Source: JACPYM01 sp031423495 (GTDB lineage: Bacteria; Acidobacteriota; Blastocatellia; RBC074). From it: a stretch of DNA of 64,000 nt. The notes beneath the pieces are model-generated. The model was not told where the DNA came from. It did no database searches and saw nothing but the letters and a program-made list of their open reading frames with translations. The position numbers and the translations under genes are program-made. The stretch lies in NCBI GenBank assembly GCA_031423495.1, contig JANPFP010000231.1:18193-82192 (forward strand), in the 5' to 3' direction. Position 1 is the stretch's first letter, and the number at the start of each line of letters is the position of its first letter. Shown here in pieces: positions 27,700 through 36,750 of this stretch.

Positions 27700-27707
27700 A
27701 GGTTTTC

Positions 27708-28151
27708 TCAAAAAAGGAAAGGCGGCGCGTCAGCCGGCTCGATAAATTTAATCAACGGCAAGTGAGTGCCATCGGCTTCGATGGCGGCTTTCAGTTCCAG
27801 AATATCGGTAGTGGCGGCAATCAGTCGGCTGCCATCGAGCGCTACCCATTGCCCGCCGTATTCCTTGCGGTGTTCGCGCGCCCATTTCAGCGAAAGCATG
27901 TCTTTGGCGTGGCGCTTCTGCCACGGCGGCTTGCCGTTTGGCGCAGGCGGCGGCGTTTTTGCCAGACGCAATTCAGTCAGCGTGGCATCCAGCGTTTCGA
28001 TAAACTGTTTTTGCTCGTTCGCGTTCGCGTTCAACTCAGATTGCATCACTTCTTTCACCAGTCGCAGCTTTTGCTCCGGCGACAAAGCCAATGCTTGATT
28101 CAACAGAGTTTCGTCGAGCGTTGTAGCAGTTGCGAGATTTGTTATTGGCAT
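27708..28151 (-). CDS. DUF5678-type small protein
   Basis: Start at 28151 with AAAGGA upstream; 147 residues. The N-terminal half is helical (LNQALALSPEQKLRLVKEVMQSE). The C-terminal half, YGGQWVALDGSRLIAATTD followed by a helix and LIKFIEP, is the DUF5678 pattern. No enzymatic motif. It lies 8 bp before the retropepsin-like gene, and the two look like one functional unit, perhaps a protease with its partner or substrate; this is inference. Confidence 0.7.
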   Translation of the reverse strand: MPITNLATATTLDETLLNQALALSPEQKLRLVKEVMQSELNANANEQKQFIETLDATLTELRLAKTPPPAPNGKPPWQKRHAKDMLSLKWAREHRKEYGGQWVALDGSRLIAATTDILELKAAIEADGTHLPLIKFIEPADAPPFLF

Positions 28152-28247
28152 GGTTGTTCCTTTTGCGTTGAATAACAGAGCATCGTCAAAAGTAGTATAA
28201 CTGCACGGATAGATTCTCTCCCACCAGCCGCTCAAATACCCAGACGA

Positions 28248-29348
28248 TTACTGCGACAACACCGCCTGCAACATCGCCTTCGTATATCCCACGTTATAAA
28301 TCTCGCCGCCGAAGCCGCCGCCGCCTGCTTTGGCGTATTGCCCGACGATGCTGTCTTCGCGTTCGCGGTCGTAATCAAGCGCGCGCGGATGTTCGGGATA
28401 AAGGCCGCGCGTATATTTTTGCCGCACGAGTTCTTTCATCACCGCGAACATATCTACTTGGCCTTCGTCGAGAAAGACTTCGGTGTAATCAACGTAAGGC
28501 TTGCGTACGATCACATTGCGATAATGGACGTGGTTGATGCAATCGCGCGCGCCGAAGTATTTCGCAACGGCGACGGGGTCTTCGCCGAGTTCGCGCGTCA
28601 CGCCGCAATCGAAAGTGATGCCGTTGTGTGGACTCTTAACGATGTTTACGAGTTTCTTCCAACCATCAAGCGTAGCCATGATTTGTTGCGAACCGCGACT
28701 GAGCGGCGCGGGCGGATCGTTCGGATGTTGCGCCAAGCGCACGCCTGCTTTTTCGGCTTCGGGGACGACCGCTTTGAGGAAGTAAGTGATGTTCGCCCAC
28801 ATCTGATCGAGCGTCCACGCGCCGATGTCGGGCAAGGGCGGCAGGTCTTTGACGCGGTCGTGGTTGAAAGCCGTCATCCCCGCGCCGCCGCGTCCCAACT
28901 CTTCGTAATAGCCTTCGACAATGCGATGCGCATAAAAGTTATATTCGACGACGGGCAAGCCGACTTTGCCAGCAGCGCGAATGGATTGAATGATCTGTTC
29001 GATTTCCTGGTCGCGTCCGGGCTTGCCATAAATCGTTTTGGGAAAGCCGCCGATCATCATATTGATAATCGTGAGGCCGTTCGCTTTGAAACGGTCGAGA
29101 CGTTCGCGCAACAGGGCTTCCGTCCACGGCAACGGCGGGCCGCCCATCAGCACGTAATCAATGCCGATCTGTTTGACGCGCCGCATCGTGGCGGCATCGG
29201 CATCACCGCGTAAGCCCAAACACATCTTCGGCGCACCCGTTGCAACCGGTGGCCACGATTTCGTTTGCGCGGTTGTGATCGTCGGCGCAACCAGTGCCGC
29301 AGCGCCTGTGGCTATCATCAATTCTCGGCGTGACAAGTTAGTGGTCAT
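28248..29348 (-). CDS. mannonate dehydratase-like TIM-barrel protein, Tat-exported
   Basis: A 366-residue protein with a twin-arginine signal (NLSRRELMIATGAAALVAP). The barrel has UxuA-like motifs: VEYNFYAHR, LAQHPNDPP, GITFDCGVTRE, INHVHYRNV and DEGQVDMFAVM...YPEHPR, which hold the metal and substrate residues of mannonate dehydratase. The enzyme converts D-mannonate to 2-keto-3-deoxygluconate; here export suggests periplasmic action or a shifted substrate. It overlaps the upstream methyltransferase gene by 4 bp (ATGA), so they are co-translated. Confidence 0.85.
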   Translation of the reverse strand: MTTNLSRRELMIATGAAALVAPTITTAQTKSWPPVATGAPKMCLGLRGDADAATMRRVKQIGIDYVLMGGPPLPWTEALLRERLDRFKANGLTIINMMIGGFPKTIYGKPGRDQEIEQIIQSIRAAGKVGLPVVEYNFYAHRIVEGYYEELGRGGAGMTAFNHDRVKDLPPLPDIGAWTLDQMWANITYFLKAVVPEAEKAGVRLAQHPNDPPAPLSRGSQQIMATLDGWKKLVNIVKSPHNGITFDCGVTRELGEDPVAVAKYFGARDCINHVHYRNVIVRKPYVDYTEVFLDEGQVDMFAVMKELVRQKYTRGLYPEHPRALDYDREREDSIVGQYAKAGGGGFGGEIYNVGYTKAMLQAVLSQ

Positions 29349-30112
29349 AGGTTTTCCTTTTTGCTCACCAAAGCGAAGTAAGCATCGAAATAAACTTCTC
29401 GTGGATGATCATCAAAAATTTCGGCCAACGTTTCATTGCACCACGCGCGAATGGCGGATTCATCAGTGCCGCGCGCGATGGCTTGCTCGACGCAGGTTTC
29501 ACTCAGTACGTAACGCAGATAACGATCAAGGTCGAGCGGCACAGCGATTTCGAGTTTTTGAGAACCGTCAAGCTGCAAGCCGTACCGCTCATATTCCAAC
29601 TCACAGACATCCATCGCGTAACCCGGTGGTGAAGGATAGCGTTGCTTGAACGATTCGTGCCAACGCTCTAAACGTTCATCGCCGCGCAAGCGTCGCCCTT
29701 CAGCAAAGTCATAAATCACCAACACGCCTTTATCGGTCAGCACGCGGGCGGCTTCAGGAAAAAACAACTCGTGGTCAGCGTAATTCAACGAACCCGCCGC
29801 TGTCAGTAAATCGAATGAGCCATCGGCGAAAGGCAAATACTCAGCCTTCGCTATTACGAAATGAGCTTGCTCGGTTACGACGCGACGATGCTTGAGCATG
29901 TTCGCAATCGGTTCGATCCCGTAAGCGCAATCAGTCAGCGGAGCCAGCGCCGCCGTCGAAAGCCCCGCGCCGCAGCCCACGTCGAGCGCGCGAGTGAAAC
30001 GCGGCGGCAAGTGTTGGCGCATGGCTTTGACAACCGCTTGATGCACTGGCGGACGATCATAGGCATAACCGCGCGCCAAACGTTCGTTGTCATAAAGGCC
30101 AGCGCTACTCAT
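29345..30112 (-). CDS. class I SAM-dependent methyltransferase
   Basis: A 255-residue protein with motif I ALDVGCGAGLSTAAL, an acidic loop YGIEPIANML, and the post-II segment GSFDLLTAAGSLNYAD, all of the UbiE/BioC-like class. The substrate is not evident. It lies in a run of three genes with 4-bp overlaps on each side (alpha/beta-hydrolase upstream, mannonate dehydratase downstream), a tight operon whose combined function is not obvious. Confidence 0.85.
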   Translation of the reverse strand: MSSAGLYDNERLARGYAYDRPPVHQAVVKAMRQHLPPRFTRALDVGCGAGLSTAALAPLTDCAYGIEPIANMLKHRRVVTEQAHFVIAKAEYLPFADGSFDLLTAAGSLNYADHELFFPEAARVLTDKGVLVIYDFAEGRRLRGDERLERWHESFKQRYPSPPGYAMDVCELEYERYGLQLDGSQKLEIAVPLDLDRYLRYVLSETCVEQAIARGTDESAIRAWCNETLAEIFDDHPREVYFDAYFALVSKKENL

Positions 30113-31383
30113 CGGCTGAAAACCTCCAGCGTGAGTTTATTCTCGCTGCCCGCTTTGATTTCAACGACGTAATCGGTCTTGTCCTGCGGATGTTGGCGTT
30201 TGAATACGCGCTGGTTCTCAATGCTGGGTGAAGAGTCGCGTTGGCGCACGTAATCGCCCCATTGCTTGCGCTCTGCTTCGGTCATAGTTCCGGCGCGCGA
30301 TTTTTCCATCATCCCGATCATCACCGGATCGCGTGAATTACTCAGCCAGCGCACGGCGTCTTGCCGAACCTCGACGCGGTATTTGCCTGCGATGAGGCCT
30401 TGTGCGGCGCTCAACGCAAACGAACCCAGCGGATCAGTGTGCGCGTTCGTGATGTAAATCGTCGCACCCGGCGCGTTGGGATTATCAATCGGGGTGAGAA
30501 TGGCTACGCCGCGAATGAGCGGAGCGCCGTCGAGTTTGATGACACCCGCAACGGGCAGGCGCGCTTGCGTGGTGAGAAAGCCATTCGCGGTGAGCCAGCG
30601 ATGCATCAAGTTCGGCCATTCGCCGAGGATGGGATCGCCTTGCGCGAAGCCTACGCCATGCACGCCGCTGGCGAAAAAGTGCGCTTCGGCTGGCACTTTG
30701 GCTTTATTCAAACTCGCGTAAAGCTCGCTCATTCCGCGCAGCGCGCCCGCGTCTTCGGCGGTGCAATACATAAACGTAGGCGGCACGTTTGTGACGTTGG
30801 CGGGCAACGCCAACGCGCCATAAGACAAGACCAAAAAGTCAGGACGGCTGTTCATTCGAGCTAACAAATCAGCGGGCGGGACAGCGGCATTGGCTTCGCC
30901 CGCGAGCGGATTGAATGAAACGTCGGCGGCGAGATGCGCTCCGGCAGAAAAGCCTATGATGCCTACGCGATTGGCGGCGACGTTGTATTGTTTGGCGTTC
31001 GCGCGAATGAATTGCATTCCACGCTGGGCGTCGCGCAGCCAGTCTTTGCGTTCGTAAAGAGGACGCAGCCGATAGCGCAAAACAAACGCCGCGATGCCGC
31101 GCGACTTCAACCATTGCGCAACTTGAATGCCTTCGTGATCTACGGCGCGCAGCGTGAATCCGCCACCGGGGCAAACCAGCATCGCCGCGCCGGTTGCATT
31201 GGCGGCATCTGGTATGAAAGGAATGACAGCAGGTTTGTCTTCGTCGCTCGTGCCTGGCGCGCCGGGTGCGCCGTTGGGCCAAAGCTCGATAGTGCGAAAG
31301 TTGGGTTTATCTTGAGCGACAGCAATCACAGACAACATCATTGCCAACGCGAAGGTGACGGTTGCGAAGCAGAAGTTTTTCAT
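30109..31383 (-). CDS. secreted alpha/beta-hydrolase (BD-FAE-like) with C-terminal carboxypeptidase-regulatory-like domain
   Basis: A 424-residue protein with signal peptide (MKNFCFATVTFALAMMLSVIAVAQ). The hydrolase part (about 30-265) has AAMLVCPGGGFTL, nucleophile in IIGFSAGAHLA, and His in SGVHGVGFA; it is a paralogue of the protein at 24078-24959. Residues about 275-420 form a beta-sandwich like those that follow secreted enzymes (VAGVIKLDGAPLIRGVAI, LIAGKYRVEV). First gene of the three-gene overlapping operon. Probable acetyl-xylan esterase-type activity. Confidence 0.82.
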   Translation of the reverse strand: MKNFCFATVTFALAMMLSVIAVAQDKPNFRTIELWPNGAPGAPGTSDEDKPAVIPFIPDAANATGAAMLVCPGGGFTLRAVDHEGIQVAQWLKSRGIAAFVLRYRLRPLYERKDWLRDAQRGMQFIRANAKQYNVAANRVGIIGFSAGAHLAADVSFNPLAGEANAAVPPADLLARMNSRPDFLVLSYGALALPANVTNVPPTFMYCTAEDAGALRGMSELYASLNKAKVPAEAHFFASGVHGVGFAQGDPILGEWPNLMHRWLTANGFLTTQARLPVAGVIKLDGAPLIRGVAILTPIDNPNAPGATIYITNAHTDPLGSFALSAAQGLIAGKYRVEVRQDAVRWLSNSRDPVMIGMMEKSRAGTMTEAERKQWGDYVRQRDSSPSIENQRVFKRQHPQDKTDYVVEIKAGSENKLTLEVFSR

Positions 31384-31513
31384 AAGCGTTCATCGGTTGC
31401 GCTTGCGCGCTTGTGCAAACAGAAAGACGGCTCCAATATTGAGTGGCGGTGCGGCTATTCTTACTGCATTTATCGCATAAATTGAAAGGGCGCGGAACCC
31501 GTACCAAAAAATA

Positions 31514-32998
31514 ATGAAGACAAAAAACGATTTATTCACTGAGGCAAATTTACCGTTTCGCACACGCCGTGAATTTCTCTGGCAAGCCGGTGGCGGACTC
31601 GGCGGCCTTGCGCTCGCGGCTTTGCTGAACGAACAAAACGGCCTCGCACAAAGCGTAAAGTTGCATCATCAACCGAAAGCCAAACGGGTCGTACAGTTTT
31701 TTATGGCGGGGGCGGCCAGTCATCTCGATCTGTTTGATTACAAACCCGAACTCGTCAAACGCCACGGACAGCCCAGTGATTTCGGCGAACCGGTCGAAGC
31801 CTTTCAAGATGGCTTGGGGCCGTGGCTGAAACCGCTTTGGGATTTCAAGCCTTACGGTCAAAGCGGCAAATTACTCGGCGAACCCGTCGCCGCGCTTGCC
31901 TCAGTGATTGATGACATTGCTTTCGTTCACAACATGACGAGCAAGTCAGGCGTACACAGCACTGCGACGTTGTTGCAATCCACTGGTTTTTTGCTGCCGG
32001 GTTTTCCGGGCGCGGGGTGCTGGGTGAGTTACGGCTTGGGTTCGTTGAATGACAATCTGCCGACTTTCGTTGTGTTGCCCGATCATCGCGGCCTCGCCTC
32101 GAATGGCATGAAAAACTGGGATGCGGCGTTTTTGCCTGCGCAACACAGCGGCACGGTGATTTATCCGGGTACTGCTGAACCCGTCGCCGACTTACATCCG
32201 CACAAGTCGGGTAAGTACATCACGCCTGCCAGCGAAGCGGCGACCCAACGCTTGCTGGCTGAAATCAATCGCAACCACGCGGCTTCACGCGCGGACGATC
32301 AACGGTTGGAAGGCCGCATTCGCAGTTACGAACTCGCCGCGAAGATGCAACTCGCCGCACCTGAAGCCTTGAACCTGAAAGCCGAACCGGCGCACGTGTT
32401 GAAACTTTATGGAATCGAACGCGGCCCGCGCGATTGGACGAAGCAGATCAATGACGAAGAGGAAACTTTTGTCTTCGCGCAAAAGTGTTTGACGGCGCGG
32501 CGTTTGCTCGAACGCGGCGTACGCTTCATTCAAATCTGGAGCGGCAACGACAACAGCTTTCCGCGCCGCAACTGGGATTCACACGAAGACGTTCGACAAG
32601 ATCACGGCCCGCTCGCCACCGGCATGGCGCGCGGGTGCGCGGCCTTCATTCAAGACCTCAAACAACGCGGCTTGCTCGAAGACACCATCATCTTGTGGAC
32701 GACTGAATTTGGCCGTATGCCTTCGAGTCAGGCAGGTAAAGGGCGCGATCATAATCCGTTTTGTTTTACGAACTGGTTGTGCGGCGGCGGCATCAAGGGC
32801 GGCGTCACTTATGGCGAGAGCGATGAGTTTGGATATAAGCCGCTTGATCGCAGCAATCCGACGGAGGTTTACGACATTCACGCGACCATCTTGCATCTGC
32901 TTGGCCTCGATCATGAAAAGCTGACGCATTACCACAACGGCATTCAACGTCGTCTCACCGACGTACACGGCAAAGTCATCAAGTCTTTATTGGCGTAA
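31514..32998 (+). CDS. DUF1501-family protein, Tat-exported
   Basis: A 494-residue protein with a Tat-like signal (RTRREFLWQAGGGLGGLALAA). Family features: KRVVQFFMAGAASHLDLFDYKPEL, MTSKSGVHSTATLLQSTGF, NRNHAASRADDQRLEGRI, and WTTEFGRMPSSQAGKGRDHNP with the alkaline-phosphatase/sulfatase-like metal residues. DUF1501 proteins are abundant in Planctomycetota and Acidobacteriota, usually next to a DUF1549/DUF1553 cytochrome-type gene; that partner is absent here. Function is not established. A bidirectional terminator follows. Confidence 0.88.
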   Translation: MKTKNDLFTEANLPFRTRREFLWQAGGGLGGLALAALLNEQNGLAQSVKLHHQPKAKRVVQFFMAGAASHLDLFDYKPELVKRHGQPSDFGEPVEAFQDGLGPWLKPLWDFKPYGQSGKLLGEPVAALASVIDDIAFVHNMTSKSGVHSTATLLQSTGFLLPGFPGAGCWVSYGLGSLNDNLPTFVVLPDHRGLASNGMKNWDAAFLPAQHSGTVIYPGTAEPVADLHPHKSGKYITPASEAATQRLLAEINRNHAASRADDQRLEGRIRSYELAAKMQLAAPEALNLKAEPAHVLKLYGIERGPRDWTKQINDEEETFVFAQKCLTARRLLERGVRFIQIWSGNDNSFPRRNWDSHEDVRQDHGPLATGMARGCAAFIQDLKQRGLLEDTIILWTTEFGRMPSSQAGKGRDHNPFCFTNWLCGGGIKGGVTYGESDEFGYKPLDRSNPTEVYDIHATILHLLGLDHEKLTHYHNGIQRRLTDVHGKVIKSLLA

Positions 32999-33015
32999 AA
33001 CTATAGAACGAGAAG

Positions 33016-33142
33016 TTATAGCGGTTTTCAGTTGGGCGCGACCTGTAGAACAAGATGGTATCTTGTTCCATCTCAGCAGGAACAAGATACCATCTTGTTC
33101 TACAATCCCTGATCGGTCGCACGCACCTGAAAACCGCTATAA
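33016..33142. repeat. 127-bp palindromic element with two nested inverted repeats
   Basis: Outer arms 33016-33031 and 33127-33142 are perfect 16-bp inverted repeats (TTATAGCGGTTTTCAG); inner arms 33045-33069 and 33079-33103 are perfect over 25 bp, and each inner arm is itself a hairpin (GAACAAGAT-GGT-ATCTTGTTC). The left end resembles 12651-12679. The inner core resembles the hairpin at 47985-48019. Downstream of the DUF1501 gene. Confidence 0.88.
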
Positions 33143-33143
33143 A

Positions 33144-33196
33144 GGAATAAAAACGAGCCGCTGTTGATTCGCTCAACAGCGGCTCGTTCTTATTCC
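33144..33196. terminator. bidirectional intrinsic terminator
   Basis: A 24-bp stem with one mismatch (33144-33167 with 33173-33196; core AACGAGCCGCTGTTGA) and a 5-base loop TTCGC. The A-rich left flank and T-rich right flank allow termination of the DUF1501 transcript on plus and of the convergent secreted-protein gene on minus. Confidence 0.85.
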
Positions 33197-33238
33197 TGCC
33201 TCTCCCAAAGCAAGAATACTTACCGATGAATCAGCTTC

Positions 33239-34723
33239 TTAGAGGAAGCGGAAAACAATCGGGCAATTAACGATGATGCCAACTGAGCCATATTCACTAC
33301 CGCCGGGGCCGGTGATAAACCCGCCTTCGGCCAGCGCGAGAATCTGGAACTCTTCGTTCACGCGTGAACGAAATTGCTTTTGAATGGCGCTGTCTGTCCA
33401 AACGCCAACGTTGACATCCCACATCGGACTGTAATCAGTGGCGACGGTCGGAATGCCGCCGAGCACGTTGAGCGGAGCGCGTCCATCGGTCAACGCGCTG
33501 AACATCCCTTGCCGTTGCGGATTGCCGCATCCGACGGGGCCGTTGATCGTGAGAAAGAGGCGTTCGGTCGCGCTGAACGCGCTGTCGTCATTGCCAGTGT
33601 CAATGTCGTTGAGCGCCGGTGCGAAGGTGTTGTCTTCGAGCGCGGCGACACCGGGGTCAGAGGATTCGGTCGAGAGATAAAGCACCGGACGCGCGAAACT
33701 GAAACCGGGCGCGAGGCGCAATTTCACGACGTTATTGCGGGTGTCAATGCTGACGACTTGATCGTGTACGAGCGAATAATCAGGCTTGCCGTCGGGGAAA
33801 TGAATCTTGTCACGCGCTACGCCAAACGCGATCACCGGCGCGTTATAAATGTGATTACCCGCGTTGGTGATACGCACCAACGGCGAATAAAGGCTATCGC
33901 CGACTGAACCGGGTTCAGCCACCGTCGGCGGAAACGGCGCATTGGCCGGGCCGGGTGTGACTTTGCGCACGGGCGCGAAATCCACTTCGCCTTCGTTGAA
34001 AGTCAGCACACCGCCCGAACGCAATGAAGCCGTGCGCACGGCGTGTCCGGTGTCTGAGTAATTCAGCTTGGCCGAAAAATTCAGCCCCAAAGCGGCGGCA
34101 TTGGCCTGATCGGTCGTGTCAGTCAGGACGTAATAAACCTGTTTGCCATTGCGCATTTGTCCGGTGTAAAGCGGCAAGGTGATCGTGCCGGCGGCGCGGT
34201 CGAGTTGACCGGCAGTCAGCAATTGCAGCGGGCCAATCAATTCTTTTTGCACGGTCGAAGGCGCCGGGCCGAAATAAGTGGCCGGCACGTCAGCGCCAAT
34301 CGAAGGCGAGGCTGGATCAATACGGCAGCCCGGCATTTCTTGTTCAGTCGTGGCGATCACGCGGTCGCCGACTGAACGTCCCGAACTGCTATTGCCACTG
34401 CCGAGCGAGCGGGTTAAAAAAGCCTCGCGGCGTTGCTGAATCTTTTCGGGTGTGTTGGCGCTCTTAAGTTGCAGCCGCAACTCTTGACGACGCGCCGCTT
34501 CGGGTGAATCGGTTGATTCTGCTAATAGGGCGGCGGTGGTTTCAGCCTGCGCCCGCGCGCCTTGATTAGGCAGACTCTCGATAAGTTCGAGCGTTCCGTC
34601 GTGAGAACTTAGCACCGTCGGAGCCTGACGTTTGCCTTGCGCGTGACTGCTTATCAGCGACGCCGACAAACTGCCAACGACCAATAAGGCCGAAGCAGAA
34701 AATAATAAGGTTTTTCGTTTCAT
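33239..34723 (-). CDS. secreted protein of unknown function
   Basis: A 494-residue protein with a signal peptide (MKRKTLLFSASALLVVGS...SSHAQ) and AGAGGA before the ATG. A charged helical pro-region (about 50-105; AARRQELRLQLKSANTPEKIQQRREAF) is followed by a beta-rich domain with VYYVLTDTTDQANAAALGLNF, KLNYSDTGHAVRTASL and SPLVRITNAGNHIYNAPVIA. I recall similar hypothetical proteins in soil bacteria but cannot name a function. Two Cys pairs (around PGCRIDP and GPVGCGNP, IVNCPIVF) could form disulfides. Confidence 0.65.
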   Translation of the reverse strand: MKRKTLLFSASALLVVGSLSASLISSHAQGKRQAPTVLSSHDGTLELIESLPNQGARAQAETTAALLAESTDSPEAARRQELRLQLKSANTPEKIQQRREAFLTRSLGSGNSSSGRSVGDRVIATTEQEMPGCRIDPASPSIGADVPATYFGPAPSTVQKELIGPLQLLTAGQLDRAAGTITLPLYTGQMRNGKQVYYVLTDTTDQANAAALGLNFSAKLNYSDTGHAVRTASLRSGGVLTFNEGEVDFAPVRKVTPGPANAPFPPTVAEPGSVGDSLYSPLVRITNAGNHIYNAPVIAFGVARDKIHFPDGKPDYSLVHDQVVSIDTRNNVVKLRLAPGFSFARPVLYLSTESSDPGVAALEDNTFAPALNDIDTGNDDSAFSATERLFLTINGPVGCGNPQRQGMFSALTDGRAPLNVLGGIPTVATDYSPMWDVNVGVWTDSAIQKQFRSRVNEEFQILALAEGGFITGPGGSEYGSVGIIVNCPIVFRFL

Positions 34724-35030
34724 TTAATCCTCTCTGGTTGAAATAAGGCGCAGTTATCCCCGCCGATAACTCGGTTGGATTTCTGCACGCATTAAAAAAG
34801 TTAAGCTAGTTAACGAACCGTGAAGTCCGCTGACGATGGGGCAGAGCTACGCCCGCCCTTAGTTAATTAAACACGAATAAAAAACGTTGCGAGTTTATTT
34901 CACTAAGTTGGTTTGCGCTCGATTTTGGTTGAATAACTGTCTTGAAGCTATTTCGTCGAAGCTAAAAATCGTCTTTCCTTAGAGTGTAACGCACAGCCGC
35001 GAGGCTTTATTTCGAGAGCTAAAGAAAAAT
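34724..35030. other. intergenic region upstream of the secreted-protein gene
   Basis: About 300 bp between the start of the unknown secreted protein and the terminator of the anti-sigma gene. It is AT-richer than its surroundings and should hold the promoter of the secreted-protein gene; no clear -35/-10 pair, repeat or gene was identified. Confidence 0.45.
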
Positions 35031-35062
35031 AAAAAAAGGAAGCCGTTGAGCTTCCTTTTTTT
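35031..35062 (-). terminator. intrinsic terminator of the sigma/anti-sigma operon
   Basis: AAAAAAAGGAAGC and GCTTCCTTTTTTT pair over 13 bp around the loop CGTTGA. On the minus strand the stem is followed by a T-run, placing it 22 bp after the anti-sigma stop codon. Confidence 0.85.
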
Positions 35063-35084
35063 TCACGAGTTGAGTTGAAACAAG

Positions 35085-35981
35085 TTAGTGAGCGAGGGCG
35101 GTTGCTTCAGCCTGCCTTACATGCTCGCTGATTGGTTGAGCCACTTGCAGAGCCAGTTGCTCGCTCCGGGTTTGTGTGAGTTTTGAAACGACAAAGACAA
35201 TATGCCGTTTGGTTTGATAGGCGCTCACGGTGCAACCGGCTTGCTGGTCGTGTTGCAACGGAGCCTGTCGTCCATAGTCTGGCGCGTCTGGCGGCACTAA
35301 CCCGTCGCGCATGGCTGTCGCGTCGCGTTCCGTCACCATAAATGAAATCAATTCGCTGCCGCGTGAAAATAACAGGTGGGCGAAGTTACGTCCGACCAGC
35401 GCACATTTGTGCGCCGCGCGTAATTGCATACCTTGTGTTTTAAGTTTAGCGACTTGATCCAGCCCCGCATAAGTCGCGTCATATTCAACGGCTGATGCGG
35501 CCATTCCTGTCGGTTCATCAGCGTTGGCATAAAAGTGCGCGCATAACTCGTGTTCGCGTGCGGCCTGTTCAAACACTGCCGGACTTAACACGGCGGCTTG
35601 CACCGATGAGTTATTCCCGCGCGTCAGCCACCAACTAAACCCGACTAACAAAAGCACGGTGAGCGAAGCGAGCAACGGCGTTCGTCCGGTGAATAGTTCG
35701 GCAAAGCGCGTGCGCCAACTCGGCTCAATGGTTTGAGTTACTTGGGGCGAAGGATTCGCTTCCTGCCGCAAGCGCACTCGCAAACGTTCGTGCGCCACTT
35801 GAGGCATTTTCCCCTGCCCGATCACGCGCTGCATTTGCAATCGCAAGTTACGGCGCGCAGTCATTTCATTGCGGCATTCGGGGCAATGTTCGGCGTGACG
35901 AATCATTTCGAGATTCGATTCGACCAGTGTTTCGCCGCACAGGAAGGAATCAATCGTGTCTTTATATTTTCGGCAATCCAT
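35085..35981 (-). CDS. zinc-finger anti-sigma factor, membrane-anchored
   Basis: Start at 35981, with AGGAGG about 11 bp upstream; an ATG at 36002 would be the alternative. The N-terminal zinc-binding anti-sigma domain has MDCRKYKDTIDSFLCGE and HAEHCPECRNEM (His-x3-Cys-x2-Cys). One transmembrane helix follows at about residue 105-125 (LLASLTVLLLVGFSWWL). The outer domain (about 130-298) contains several His and Cys (HELCAHFYANAD, AHKCALVGRNFAHLLF) and could sense metal or redox state. It directly follows the ECF sigma gene, so it should hold that sigma factor at the membrane. Confidence 0.87.
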   Translation of the reverse strand: MDCRKYKDTIDSFLCGETLVESNLEMIRHAEHCPECRNEMTARRNLRLQMQRVIGQGKMPQVAHERLRVRLRQEANPSPQVTQTIEPSWRTRFAELFTGRTPLLASLTVLLLVGFSWWLTRGNNSSVQAAVLSPAVFEQAAREHELCAHFYANADEPTGMAASAVEYDATYAGLDQVAKLKTQGMQLRAAHKCALVGRNFAHLLFSRGSELISFMVTERDATAMRDGLVPPDAPDYGRQAPLQHDQQAGCTVSAYQTKRHIVFVVSKLTQTRSEQLALQVAQPISEHVRQAEATALAH

Positions 35982-36002
35982 AATTTTTTTCGCCTCCTGC
36001 AT

Positions 36003-36566
36003 TTATGCGTCACCGGCGGCTTGGCGTAATCCGAACCCGCGCAAGCCGCGTTGTAAGTTGGTGAGTTCGGCGCGCAATAACTTGCGTCCGCGATGCAAGC
36101 GCGACATCACCGTACCGATGGGCCAGTCGAGCGCGGCGCTGATTTCTTTGTAAGAAAGCTCTTCGACATCGGCTAGCAGGATGGGCAGTTTGTATTTCGT
36201 TTCGAGGCTCTCAATGGCCGCGATGACTTCTTCGTCAGTGAGTTGTTCAGGAATCGGTGCTTCATAAACCAGCGTCGCCGCCGTCGCATCGTCGAGCGCC
36301 GTCAGTTCGTGTTTGCGACGCAACTGGCTATAAAACGTATTGAACATAATTTTGAATAGCCACGCGCGCAGGTTCGTGCCGGGCGTGAAGCGCTCAAAAG
36401 CGCGCCACGCTTGTAAGTATGTTTCCTGTACCAGGTCTTCGGCCTGACCGCTTTCGCGCGTGAGGCGCAACGCGACGCGATAAAGCTGGTCAGCAAATTG
36501 CATCGCCGTCCGCTCAAATTCGACCATTTTTCGTTCGCCAGTTTCAGATATTGATGACTCAAGCAT
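36003..36566 (-). CDS. ECF-subfamily sigma factor (RpoE-like)
   Basis: Start taken at 36566 (MLESSISETGERKM), giving 187 residues; 36527 is also possible, and the long frame up to 36731 is not credible because it reaches the divergent Nudix gene. Region 2: ADQLYRVALRLTRESGQAEDLVQETYLQAWRAF and NLRAWLFKIMFNTF. Region 4: LLADVEELSYKEISAALDWPIGTVMSRLHRGRKLL. It resembles sigma factors that are paired with zinc-finger anti-sigma factors, and the anti-sigma gene follows at once. Promoters it controls were not identified. Confidence 0.88.
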   Translation of the reverse strand: MLESSISETGERKMVEFERTAMQFADQLYRVALRLTRESGQAEDLVQETYLQAWRAFERFTPGTNLRAWLFKIMFNTFYSQLRRKHELTALDDATAATLVYEAPIPEQLTDEEVIAAIESLETKYKLPILLADVEELSYKEISAALDWPIGTVMSRLHRGRKLLRAELTNLQRGLRGFGLRQAAGDA

Positions 36567-36750
36567 AAAGAGTGAAAGCGACTGTCGGTTTTTCAGCGCC
36601 AGCTTCAGTGCCAGCAGGGGCGCTTGCCCGTGTAACGTTCGCGCGGCGGAGTTTATTTCATGTCGCCCTAAAAATCTGCTACCCATTGAGGCGCGCGCAA
36701 AGGGTGTGATAAGGTGCGGATTCATTACCAATCAACTTCCTAAGCAATCA

